From Actinomadura rifamycini DSM 43936 (lineage in GTDB: Bacteria; Actinomycetota; Actinomycetes; Streptosporangiales; Streptosporangiaceae): DNA of 58,182 nt. The first letter of the stretch is position 1, and each line of letters begins with the position of its first letter. A program made the position numbers and the translations under genes. The stretch lies in contig NZ_AULB01000040.1 of the NCBI RefSeq assembly GCF_000425065.1, forward strand, positions 1 through 58,182. Direction: 5' to 3'. Shown here piece by piece: positions 1 to 7,177 of the stretch. The notes beneath the pieces are model-generated. The model worked only from the letters and a program-made list of their open reading frames with translations, was not told the origin of the DNA and did not search any database.

Positions 1-1226
1 CGCACTCCCCGGGCGGGCCCCGGCCGTCCGTAAGCGCGCGCGGAAGCGCTTCAAGCAACGCGCCCGGCGGACCGACGGCACCCGGCGCACCCCAGGCGCC
101 CCCACGCGAGCCGGGAGCACCCGGCGGGCCGACGGCCCCTGGCAGCGCCGCCGATCCGCTCGCGACCGGCCCCACGCACGACCCGGGTGCGGCTCGCCCG
201 TCCGCGGGGACGCGCGGAAGTGTCCCAGGCGACGCACTCGGCAACGCGCCCGGCGGGCCGACGGCACCCGGCAGCGGAGCGCGCGAGCCGGGCGCGCCCC
301 GGCCGTCCGCAAGCACGCGCGGCGGACCGGCGGCACCGCGCGGCGCCGCCGACCCGCTCTCCCCCGGGCCCGCCCACGAGCCCGGTACGGCTCGGCCGTC
401 CGCAAGCACGCGCGGGAGTGTCCCAGGCGGCGCGCTCGGCAATGCGCCCGGCGGGCCGACGGCCCCTGGCAGCGGCGCCGACCCGCTCGCGACCGGCCCC
501 ACGCACGCCCCGGGCACGCCCCGGCCGTCCGCAAGCGCGCGCGGGAGGGCCCCGGGCGACGCGCTCGGCGGACCGGCGGCACCCGGCGGCGACCCGCTCT
601 CCGTCGGGTCCGCGGGCGAGCCCGGTGCGGCTCGGCCGTCTCCGAGCGCGCGCGGGGGTGTCGCAGGCGGCGTGACCGGGGCGGCGGCCTCTGGCGGCGA
701 CCCGGGCGGGGTGGACGAGGTCGCGGCGGGGCAGTCGGTCGTGGTGATGCAGAAGGTCGTGCGCGGCGACCATGTGCGGCACTACCTGGAGGGCGGGTAC
801 GACCTGGTCGCCGGGTACGTGCACCGGTTCGAGGACGTGCGGGGGCTGGGCACGCCGGCGGCGGTCGTGCGGGCGCTGGGGCTCGTGTACGAGGGGTCGC
901 CGTTCAGTCCGGCGGACGAGCAGGTGTTCGTGATCCGGTGGGCGGCGGCGAAGCCCGGGTTGTTCCGGCGGCCGCTGGGCGGGATCGACGAGTGGAGCAT
1001 GGGGATCGTCCCGGGCGGCTGGGTGATCGAGAAGGCGCCGTTCCCGGGGTCGGGGTACGCGCCGGGCGAGGGGCCGTCGATCCCGGAGTTCAAGATCGAC
1101 AGTCAGCGGCTGCCGCACGGGGCGGAGCTGTACCGGCTGGACGCGCAGGGGGCGGAGCGGCTGGTGGCCGTGTTCGACGCCGATCTGCGCAGGTGGCACG
1201 TGAAGCTGCCGGGAGGACGGGCGTGA
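1..1226 (+). CDS. 5'-truncated Pro/Gly/Ala-rich repeat protein with unknown C-terminal domain
   Basis: The reading frame containing the GTG at 672 has no stop back to base 3, so the gene starts outside the window; the GTG at 672 is only the first in-frame start codon inside it. Bases 57 to about 670 encode a low-complexity stretch of Pro, Gly, Ala, Ser and Thr in degenerate blocks (units such as NAPGGPTAPGSG, then RPSASTRG, then SVPGGALG). This is followed by a compact, non-repetitive domain of about 170 residues (about 700-1223) rich in Trp, Phe and Pro (FVIRWAAAKPGLF, IPEFKIDSQRLPHGAEL). I do not recognise the domain. The stop overlaps the start of the next gene (GTGA). A long disordered linker before a C-terminal domain, followed by a small translationally coupled gene, resembles the layout of polymorphic or type VII secreted toxins with immunity partners. 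That is inference. Confidence 0.7.
   Translation, partial: HSPGGPRPSVSARGSASSNAPGGPTAPGAPQAPPREPGAPGGPTAPGSAADPLATGPTHDPGAARPSAGTRGSVPGDALGNAPGGPTAPGSGAREPGAPRPSASTRGGPAAPRGAADPLSPGPAHEPGTARPSASTRGSVPGGALGNAPGGPTAPGSGADPLATGPTHAPGTPRPSASARGRAPGDALGGPAAPGGDPLSVGSAGEPGAARPSPSARGGVAGGVTGAAASGGDPGGVDEVAAGQSVVVMQKVVRGDHVRHYLEGGYDLVAGYVHRFEDVRGLGTPAAVVRALGLVYEGSPFSPADEQVFVIRWAAAKPGLFRRPLGGIDEWSMGIVPGGWVIEKAPFPGSGYAPGEGPSIPEFKIDSQRLPHGAELYRLDAQGAERLVAVFDADLRRWHVKLPGGRA
57..670 (+). repeat. Degenerate in-frame repeat encoding a Pro/Gly/Ala/Ser linker
   Basis: Blocks begin with the codons for NAPGGPTAPG or a variant at about 57, 243, 441 and 567, giving spacings of 186, 198 and 126 bp. All are multiples of three, so the repeat is kept in frame. 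Within blocks the element cggccgtccgcaagc (ARPSAS) recurs near 300, 391, 522 and 628. Because the tract is GC-rich and repetitive, other frames on both strands are also open here, which would mislead gene callers. Confidence 0.75.
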
Positions 1227-1588
1227 TCAGGCACGGGTACTACGCGGGCTGGCGGGGCGCCGAGTTCGAGGCGAGCCCGGACGGGGACCTGGTGCGGCTG
1301 TACGCGGACCGGGCGGCCGAGGGGTTCCGGCAGATCACCCCCGACCGGTACCTGCGGGTGGTTCCGGCGGCGGAGGTGGACCGCCTGCACTACGTCACGA
1401 CGCGGTGTGTCTGGCGCGGGGAGCCGTTCGTGGTGCTGGGCGAGCAGGACGGGTGGCTGCGGGTGGAGTACACGGGCGGGAAGGCGCCGGTGGCGGAGCG
1501 GCTCGAGCTGGAGACGTTCGACCGGGGCGTGTACCAGGCGTGGGCGTCGCGGCACGAGGTCGAGGACGTCCGCGAGGAGATCGTCTGA
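1223..1588 (+). CDS. Small conserved-looking protein (121 aa) coupled to the repeat protein
   Basis: GTG at 1223 overlaps the upstream stop (GTGA) and is preceded by GGGAGGA at about 1211, so translation is probably coupled. The protein starts VIRHGYYAGWRGAEFEAS, is acidic overall, has no signal peptide or membrane segment, and contains the segments FRQITPDRYLRVVPAAEVDRL and CVWRGEPFVVLGEQDGWLRV. I cannot assign a family. Its size, its acidity and the 4-bp overlap with a gene of toxin-like layout would fit an immunity or chaperone partner, but no motif proves this. It ends 12 bp before pxpA, so it could share that transcript. Confidence 0.75.
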   Translation: MIRHGYYAGWRGAEFEASPDGDLVRLYADRAAEGFRQITPDRYLRVVPAAEVDRLHYVTTRCVWRGEPFVVLGEQDGWLRVEYTGGKAPVAERLELETFDRGVYQAWASRHEVEDVREEIV

Positions 1589-1600
1589 GAAGGTCGTGGC

Positions 1601-2353
1601 ATGGCGGTCATCGACATCAACGCCGACCTCGGCGAGGGGTTCGGGATCTGGGAGCTGGGCGACGACCTGGCGCTGCTCGACGTGATCACCAGCGCGAACG
1701 TGGCGTGCGGGTTCCATGCGGGCGATCCGCTGATCATGCGGCGGGTGTGCGCGGCGGCGGTGGAGCGCGGGGTGGCGATCGGCGCGCAGGTGTCGTACCG
1801 GGATCTGGCCGGGTTCGGGCGCCGGGAGATGGACGTGGCGGCGCCGGAGCTGACGGCGGAGGTGCTGTACCAGCTCGCGGCGCTGGACGGGATCGCGCGC
1901 GCGGAGGGCGGGCGGGTCGCGTACGTGAAGCCGCACGGGGCGCTGTACAACCGGGTGGCGCGCGACGAGGTGCAGGCGCGCGCGGTGGTGGAGGCGGTGC
2001 GGGCGTACGACGCGTCGCTGCCGCTGCTGACGCTGCCGGGGTCGGCGGTGCACGGGGCGGCCGGGGGGATGACGGTGGTGGCGGAGTGCTTCGCGGACCG
2101 CGCGTACACCCCGGAGGGGCGGCTGGTGTCGCGGCGGGAGCCGGGCGCGGTGGTGCACGACGCCGGGGAGGTCGTGCGGCGGGCCGTCCGGATGGCGGTG
2201 GACGGCCGGGTGGCGGCGGCGGACGGGAGCGATGTGGAGCTGCGGGCGCGGTCGATGTGCGTGCACGGTGACACGCCGGGCGCGGTGGAGCTGGCGCGGG
2301 CGGTGCGGGCGGCGCTGGCGGACGCGGGCGTCGCGCTGGAGCCGTTCGCGTGA
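1601..2353 (+). CDS. pxpA: 5-oxoprolinase subunit PxpA (LamB/YcsF family)
   Basis: PxpA works with PxpB and PxpC in the cytoplasm to hydrolyse 5-oxoproline (pyroglutamate) to glutamate using ATP. The 250-residue length is typical. Family signatures are DINADLGEGFG (residues 5-15), SANVACGFHAGD (31-42), GAQVSYRDLAGFGRR (61-75) and VKPHGALYN (109-117). The ATG at 1601 has GAGAAGG just upstream. It is the first gene of the pxpABC block; the next start overlaps its stop as GTGA. The upstream pair of unknown genes lies only 12 bp away. Confidence 0.95.
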   Translation: MAVIDINADLGEGFGIWELGDDLALLDVITSANVACGFHAGDPLIMRRVCAAAVERGVAIGAQVSYRDLAGFGRREMDVAAPELTAEVLYQLAALDGIARAEGGRVAYVKPHGALYNRVARDEVQARAVVEAVRAYDASLPLLTLPGSAVHGAAGGMTVVAECFADRAYTPEGRLVSRREPGAVVHDAGEVVRRAVRMAVDGRVAAADGSDVELRARSMCVHGDTPGAVELARAVRAALADAGVALEPFA

Positions 2354-2952
2354 GGGTGCTGCGGGCGGGGGACGCGGCGCTGCTGGTGGAGGCGGACGAT
2401 CTGGCGAGCGCGCACCGGCTGGACGCGGCGCTGCGGGACGCCCGTCCGGCGGGGGTGGTCGACGTGGTGCCGGGCGAGCGGACCGTGCTGGTGGTCGCCG
2501 AGCCGGGCACGGACATGGACCGGCTCCCCGGTGTGCTGCCGGACCTGCCGCGGCCGGGCGGCGCGGCGGCGGGCGCGGAGCCGGTGGAGATCCCGGTCGT
2601 GTACGACGGGGCGGATCTGGCGGAGGTCGCGGAGCTCACCGGGCTGTCGGAGGAGGAGGTCGTGCGGCGGCACTCGGACGCCTGGTACACGGTCGCGTAT
2701 CTGGGGTTCTCGCCCGGTTTCGGGTATCTGACGGGGCTGGATCCGGCGCTGCACGTGCCGCGCCGGGAGTCGCCGCGGACGGCCGTCCCGGCGGGTTCGG
2801 TGGCGGTCGCGGGACGGTACGCGGCGGTGTACCCGTCGCGGTCGCCGGGCGGCTGGCGGCTGCTGGGGCGGACGGCGGCGGTGCTGTGGGACGTCGAGCG
2901 CGATCCGCCGTCGCTGCTGCGGCCGGGGACGCGCGTCCGGTTCGTCCGTTGA
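2350..2952 (+). CDS. pxpB: 5-oxoprolinase subunit PxpB (KipI / allophanate hydrolase subunit 1-like)
   Basis: Cytoplasmic partner of PxpC. The KipI-type domain spans most of the 200 residues. The hallmark segments YLGFSPGFGYLTGL (117-130), PRTAVPAGSVAVAG (142-155) and SPGGWRLLGRT (165-175) are all present. The GTG start at 2350 overlaps the pxpA stop and the stop at 2950-2952 overlaps the pxpC TTG start, so all three subunits are translationally coupled. This fits a complex made in fixed ratio. Older annotation calls such genes allophanate hydrolase subunit 1, but the adjacent pxpA supports 5-oxoprolinase. Confidence 0.93.
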   Translation: MRVLRAGDAALLVEADDLASAHRLDAALRDARPAGVVDVVPGERTVLVVAEPGTDMDRLPGVLPDLPRPGGAAAGAEPVEIPVVYDGADLAEVAELTGLSEEEVVRRHSDAWYTVAYLGFSPGFGYLTGLDPALHVPRRESPRTAVPAGSVAVAGRYAAVYPSRSPGGWRLLGRTAAVLWDVERDPPSLLRPGTRVRFVR

Positions 2953-3797
2953 TCGAGGTGGTCCGGCCGGGGCCGCTGGCGACCGTGCAGGATCTCGGCA
3001 GGCCCGGCCTGGCGCATCTGGGGGTGCCGCGGTCGGGCGCGGCGGACGAGCGGGCGTTCCGGCTCGCCAACCGGCTGGTGGGCAATCCGGAGGGCGCGGC
3101 AGGCGTGGAGTTCACGCTGGGCGGGGCGGTTCTGCGTTTCCACCGTGCGGCGTGGGTCGCGGTCACGGGCGCGGCGCTTCCCGTGAGCGTCCGGGGGCGC
3201 CGGTGCGGGACGAACGCGCCGTGCCGTGTGCCCTCGGGTGCGACCGTGGAGTTCGGCACGCCCGTTTCGGGGTTGCGCAGTTACCTCGCCGTGCGGGGTG
3301 GAGTCGCGGTGGGGGCGGTTCTGGGGAGCCGGTCGACGGATCTGCTGTCGGGTCTTGGTCCGGAGCCGCTGAAGGCCGGCGACCGGATTCCCATGGGGCC
3401 TGCCACGGGCCTTGACCCCATCACCGTCGACATGGCTCCCGTTCCGACCGCGCCGGAGACGCCGGTACTGCGGATCTTGCCCGGCCCCAGGGACGACTGG
3501 TTCGCGCCGGACGCACTGCGCACGCTCACGTCCGCCGTGTACCGGGTGTCGCCGGACAGCAACCGCGTCGGGGTCCGGCTGGACGGTCCGGCGCTGCGGC
3601 GGTCGCGGCAGGGGGAACTGGGCAGCGAGGGGATGGTCACCGGGTCGGTGCAGGTGCCGCCGAGCGGGCTGCCCATCGTGTTCCTGGCCGACCACCCGAC
3701 GACCGGGGGCTACCCCGTCATCGCGGTGCTGGCCGCCGCGTCCGTTCCGGACGCGGCGCAGCTGCGGCCGGGGCAGCGGGTGCGGTTCGCGGTCTAG
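2949..3797 (+). CDS. pxpC: 5-oxoprolinase subunit PxpC (KipA / biotin-dependent carboxyltransferase-like)
   Basis: The third 5-oxoprolinase subunit, 282 aa. The N-terminal family signature PGPLATVQDLGRPG (7-20) follows immediately from a TTG start at 2949 that overlaps the pxpB stop (TTGA). Longer in-frame starts upstream would read into pxpB and are rejected because the family normally begins a few residues before this motif. Other conserved pieces are SGAADERAFRLANRLVGN, NRVGVRLDG and QVPPSGLPIVFLADHPTTGGYP. The stop (TAG, 3795-3797) overlaps the stop of the convergent histidine phosphatase gene. Confidence 0.93.
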   Translation: MIEVVRPGPLATVQDLGRPGLAHLGVPRSGAADERAFRLANRLVGNPEGAAGVEFTLGGAVLRFHRAAWVAVTGAALPVSVRGRRCGTNAPCRVPSGATVEFGTPVSGLRSYLAVRGGVAVGAVLGSRSTDLLSGLGPEPLKAGDRIPMGPATGLDPITVDMAPVPTAPETPVLRILPGPRDDWFAPDALRTLTSAVYRVSPDSNRVGVRLDGPALRRSRQGELGSEGMVTGSVQVPPSGLPIVFLADHPTTGGYPVIAVLAAASVPDAAQLRPGQRVRFAV

Positions 3798-4498
3798 GTG
3801 AGCGGGGCGGGCGCGGACCGGTCCAGGTGCGCGACCTCGTTGAACCCGCGGATCTGGGCGAGTCCGCCGAGCCTGTACAGCCGGGAGATCGACCCGTTGT
3901 CGGGGGCGAGGAACGCGAAGGGGCGGGCGCCGGTCGCGGCGGCGAGGGCCTGCGCGATCACGCCGCCGTGGGTGAACACCGCGATGCGGCCGCCCGCGTG
4001 CTTCGCGGCGAGCCGGGTGAGGGCCTCCTCGACCCGCGCGGCGAACGCGTCGGACGCCTCGGCGCCGGGGATGACGTCCCAGCGCTCCTCGGCGAACATC
4101 CGCTGCGCGACCGGGTCGTTCTCGGCGACCTTGCGACGCAGCGCGCCGCCCTCCCACGCGCCGAGGTGGACCTCGCGCAGCCCCGGTTCCACGACGGGCT
4201 CCATGCCGAGCCGGCGGGCGAGCGGCGCGGCCGTCTCGTGCGTCCGGCGCAGCGTCGTCACGTAGAGGGCGTCGAACGCCTCGCCGCCGAGCCGCTCGCC
4301 GACCTGCTCCGCCTGCTCCCGCCCCTCTGGCGCGAGCTCGGGGTCGCCCTGCCCGTCCACCAGCGGGAACGGGGCGTCGGCGCGGGCGGGAGCGGACGCG
4401 CCGTGCCGGATGAGCAGCACCTCGGTCGCGCCGTCCGGGGCTTTATACCGCGTCTGCCGGTATTCGACCGGCGCATCCCGCTCGTCCACGGAACGCAC
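3794..4498 (-). CDS. Histidine phosphatase family protein (phosphoglycerate mutase-like)
   Basis: A 234-residue cytoplasmic member of the histidine phosphatase superfamily. The catalytic RHG is at 31-33 (LLIRHGAS). The other active-site residues are present: Arg84/85 (TTLRRTHETA), Glu109 (LREVHLGAWEG) and His177 (VFTHGGV). The substrate cannot be deduced; this superfamily covers mutases, sugar phosphatases and cofactor phosphatases. The start used is GTG at 4498; an internal start is possible because about 25 residues precede the core. Its 3' end overlaps pxpC tail to tail. Confidence 0.88.
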   Translation of the reverse strand: MRSVDERDAPVEYRQTRYKAPDGATEVLLIRHGASAPARADAPFPLVDGQGDPELAPEGREQAEQVGERLGGEAFDALYVTTLRRTHETAAPLARRLGMEPVVEPGLREVHLGAWEGGALRRKVAENDPVAQRMFAEERWDVIPGAEASDAFAARVEEALTRLAAKHAGGRIAVFTHGGVIAQALAAATGARPFAFLAPDNGSISRLYRLGGLAQIRGFNEVAHLDRSAPAPLT

Positions 4499-4540
4499 CC
4501 TAGACGACCCCCGGGAGCCCCGCCCGCGCCGGGGCGTCCG

Positions 4541-5284
4541 CTACGCCAGGGCGCCCCCGTCGATGTCCAGGGCCGTCCCGGTGATGAACGACGCGCCCGG
4601 GCTCGCGAGGAACGCGACGCCCGCCGCGATCTCCTCGGGGCGGGCGTACCGGCCGAACGCGTTGAGGCCGCGCTGGAAGTCGGCGGTGGGACCGTCCGCG
4701 GGGTTCATGTCGGTGTCGGTCGACCCGGTCCGGACGACGTTCACGGTGATCCCGCGCGGGGCCAGGTCGCGCGCCGCGCCGCGGCTGTAGCCGAGGACGG
4801 CGGCCTTGGTGGCGGCGTAGTCGGCCACGCCGGACGAACCGGTGCGGTGCGACAGGTTGGAGCCGATCGTGATGATCCGGCCGTCGTCGGCCAGCAGCGG
4901 CGCGGCGGCGCGGACCGCGGCGACCACCCCGCGCAGGTTCACGTCGTACATGCGGTCGAACCCGGCGACGTCGTCGCCCTCCGCGCCGACCGGCCCGTAG
5001 GAGATCACGCCCGCGTTGTTGACCAGCACGTCCAGCCGCCCGAAGTCGGCGGCGACCGTCCGGACCAGTTCGGCGACCTGCGCGGGGTCGGCCATGTCGG
5101 CGCGGTAGGCGCCGCCCCGGCGGCCGGCCGCCTCGACGTCGCGGACGACCTCCTTCGCGCCGTCGGCGGACGCCACGTAGCCGACCGCGACGTCCGCGCC
5201 GCGCGCGGCGAGGGTGCGGGCGATCGCCGCGCCGATGCCCCGCGAGCCGCCCGTCACCAGTGCCACCTTGCCGTCGAGTTCCAT
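4541..5284 (-). CDS. SDR family NAD(P)-dependent oxidoreductase
   Basis: A classical short-chain dehydrogenase/reductase of 247 aa. The cofactor motif TGGSRGIG is at 11-18, NNAG at 89-92, and the catalytic Ser142, Tyr156 and Lys160 (DYAATK) are present. The C-terminal FITGTALDIDGGALA is typical of the SDR fold. Gly/Arg around the cofactor loop suggests NADPH but is not decisive. It is divergent from a TetR regulator with twin palindromes between them, so it is very likely that regulator's target. The substrate is unknown. Confidence 0.93.
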   Translation of the reverse strand: MELDGKVALVTGGSRGIGAAIARTLAARGADVAVGYVASADGAKEVVRDVEAAGRRGGAYRADMADPAQVAELVRTVAADFGRLDVLVNNAGVISYGPVGAEGDDVAGFDRMYDVNLRGVVAAVRAAAPLLADDGRIITIGSNLSHRTGSSGVADYAATKAAVLGYSRGAARDLAPRGITVNVVRTGSTDTDMNPADGPTADFQRGLNAFGRYARPEEIAAGVAFLASPGASFITGTALDIDGGALA

Positions 5285-5295
5285 TGCGACCTCCT

Positions 5296-5349
5296 ATTGT
5301 GTACCGATCGGTATTGAACGAGACGATACTATACTGATCGATACACAAT
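5296..5349. promoter_or_regulatory. Twin TetR operators between SDR and regulator
   Basis: Two 19-bp sites, 5296-5314 and 5331-5349, are inverted copies of each other (17 of 19 positions when one is reverse-complemented) with centres 35 bp apart. The first contains the perfect 12-bp palindrome taccgatcggta; the second is a near palindrome (tactgatcgata). The region is AT-rich against its surroundings and lies between divergent genes, as expected for autoregulated TetR control. Confidence 0.75.
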
Positions 5350-5382
5350 CGACCGGTGCGCGGCACGAGGGAGGAGACGCCG

Positions 5383-6006
5383 ATGGCGACCGGACGTCCC
5401 CGCGAGTTCGACGTCGACGAGCGGCTCGACCGCGCCCTCGACGTCTTCTGGCGGCAGGGCTACGAGGGCACCGCCCTGTCCGACCTGACCGCGGCGATGG
5501 GCATCAACCGGCCGAGCCTCTACGCCGCGTACGGCAACAAGGAGGCCCTCTTCCGCAAGGTCCTCGACCGGTACGCCGAGGGGCCCGCCGGCTACGTCCG
5601 CGACGCCGTGGCCGAACCCACCGCGCGCGCCGTCACCGCGGCGATCCTGCGCGGCACGATCGAGGTCGTCACCGGCGGCCCCGGCGGCTGCCTGTTCGTC
5701 CAGGGCGCGCTCGTCACCGGCCGGCAGAACGACGGCGCGCGCCGGGAGATCGAGGACCGGCGGCGCTTCTCGGAGCACATGCTGACCGGACGGTTCGACC
5801 GCGCGCGCGACGAAGGCGACCTCCCGCCCGGCACCGACACCGCCGCCCTCGCCCAGTACGTCTGGTCCGTCTCGTACGGCCTGTCGGTGCAGGCGGCCGG
5901 CGGCGCCTCACCCGACGACCTGCGGCGCGTGGCCGACACCGCCCTCAACGCCCTGCCCGGCGGCGCGTCCGGCGGCGCGCCCGCCGACCCCCCGCCGGAC
6001 GCCTGA
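5383..6006 (+). CDS. TetR/AcrR family transcriptional regulator
   Basis: 207 aa with an N-terminal helix-turn-helix (residues about 25-55: ALSDLTAAMGINRPSLYAAY followed by GNKEALF), the usual TetR recognition-helix layout, then a helical ligand domain that ends in a Gly/Ala/Pro tail. I chose ATG 5383 because GAGGAG lies 7 bp upstream and the MATGRPREFD start is common in this subfamily; an in-frame GTG at 5356 is less likely. It probably represses itself and the divergent SDR through the operators at 5296-5349. The ligand is unknown; enzymes of this pairing often handle aldehydes or quinones. Confidence 0.93.
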   Translation: MATGRPREFDVDERLDRALDVFWRQGYEGTALSDLTAAMGINRPSLYAAYGNKEALFRKVLDRYAEGPAGYVRDAVAEPTARAVTAAILRGTIEVVTGGPGGCLFVQGALVTGRQNDGARREIEDRRRFSEHMLTGRFDRARDEGDLPPGTDTAALAQYVWSVSYGLSVQAAGGASPDDLRRVADTALNALPGGASGGAPADPPPDA

Positions 6007-6019
6007 CCCCGCCGACGCC

Positions 6020-7096
6020 TCAGGGCAGCAGCGCGCGCACCCTCTCCCGTTCGGCGTCGAGCAGGTCGGCCGGGACGTCCTCCCAGGCGGTGACGGACAC
6101 GTCGCCGTCCTCGGGCTGCCAGACGCCCGCCACGCGCCCCTCGTGCAGCACGACCGGCGAGATCCACCCGGCCGAGCGGCTCACCTCGCGCCGCCGCTCC
6201 GCCGGGACCAGGTACGTCGCGTTTGTCCCCGCACCCAGGACGTACTGGTCGAAACCGCCCAGCAGCCGGACGGGCGCCGCCGGTGCGGCGTCGAGCAGCT
6301 CGTCGCGGTGCTCGGCGAGCAGGTGCATCGGGACACCGTCCACCTCGACCGTGCACAGCTCGTCGCCCAGAGCGGCGAACCAGCCCCTGACGTCCTTCTT
6401 CCGGTTCGCCTTCCGGGTGAGCCAGGCGTCGAACATGTCGGGCGTGGCGGGCCCGTGGGCGCCCAGGAAGGCGCGGACGACCGTGCGCGCGGCCTCGTCG
6501 ATCGGCGGGAGGCCCTTCCACCCCGGCAGCCGCCCCTCCGGGGACGCGAACGTGACGCGGGAGCCCTGCGCGGGCCCGTGGCACAGCACGCCCCACCACG
6601 CGAGCGGCTTGAGGAGGATGCCCCAACCGGACCCCAGGACCTCCCGCAGATGCTCGGAACCGGTGTCCTCGACGACGGCCCGCGTCAGCTCCTCGCGGGT
6701 GAGGACGGCCCCGCCCGCGAGCGCGCGCGACGCCGCCCCGGCGATCGCCTCCAGGTCGGCGGGCGTGGCGCCGAACGCCCGCTGCCAGCCCGGCTTCTCC
6801 CAGTGCCGCGCCGCCCCGCACAGCACCAGGTACGCCGCGGCCTCGTCGGCGGGCAGCAGGTGCAGCGTGCCCCGCATCGCCCACGTCTTGACGAGCGTGC
6901 GCTCGTCCAGCAGACCCCGCGCGACCTCGTCCGGCTCCGGCTCCGCGCGCCGGACCGCCACGGCGAACTTCGCGGACGACGCCACCTGCGCCTGCACGCC
7001 GCCGAGACGGCGCGCGACGTCCACCGCGGACGCCGCCTCCGGACGCTCGACGAACTGCCGCCGCATCCGCCAGGCGAGGACCCGCTCCCATGTCAT
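6020..7096 (-). CDS. AlkZ/YcaQ-like winged-helix DNA glycosylase
   Basis: 358 aa, winged-helix DNA-binding superfamily (HTH_42). The sequence TWERVLAWRMRRQ, then LGGVQAQVASSAKFAVA, matches the AlkZ family start, including the catalytic Gln-X-Gln motif (Q35-A36-Q37). Characterised AlkZ and YcaQ remove bulky or crosslinked alkylated purines, for example protecting producers of azinomycin B. ATG 7096 is preferred because GGGGG lies 9 bp upstream; ATGs at 7105 and 7123 are alternatives. Other family features are TWAMRGTLHLLPADEA and GGFDQYVLG. The actual lesion is not predictable from sequence, and I see no natural-product cluster beside it. Confidence 0.8.
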   Translation of the reverse strand: MTWERVLAWRMRRQFVERPEAASAVDVARRLGGVQAQVASSAKFAVAVRRAEPEPDEVARGLLDERTLVKTWAMRGTLHLLPADEAAAYLVLCGAARHWEKPGWQRAFGATPADLEAIAGAASRALAGGAVLTREELTRAVVEDTGSEHLREVLGSGWGILLKPLAWWGVLCHGPAQGSRVTFASPEGRLPGWKGLPPIDEAARTVVRAFLGAHGPATPDMFDAWLTRKANRKKDVRGWFAALGDELCTVEVDGVPMHLLAEHRDELLDAAPAAPVRLLGGFDQYVLGAGTNATYLVPAERRREVSRSAGWISPVVLHEGRVAGVWQPEDGDVSVTAWEDVPADLLDAERERVRALLP

Positions 7097-7124
7097 CGAG
7101 GCCATCCCCCGATTCAACCGCACA

Positions 7125-7160
7125 CCACCGACACTCCGGACGCCACCGACACTCCGGACA
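7125..7160. repeat. Two tandem 18-bp units upstream of the AlkZ-like gene
   Basis: ccaccgacactccggacg at 7125-7142 is repeated head to tail at 7143-7160 with one mismatch at the last base. It lies between two genes on the minus strand. It could be a small slipped-strand duplication; no function is evident. Confidence 0.7.
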
Positions 7161-7177
7161 CCGCTCCGGGCGGCGCC

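Noticed and set aside
51..1199. A long minus-strand ORF across the repeat tract
   Set aside because: Its product is Arg/Pro/Ala-rich without conserved segments and is the complement of the in-frame repeat.
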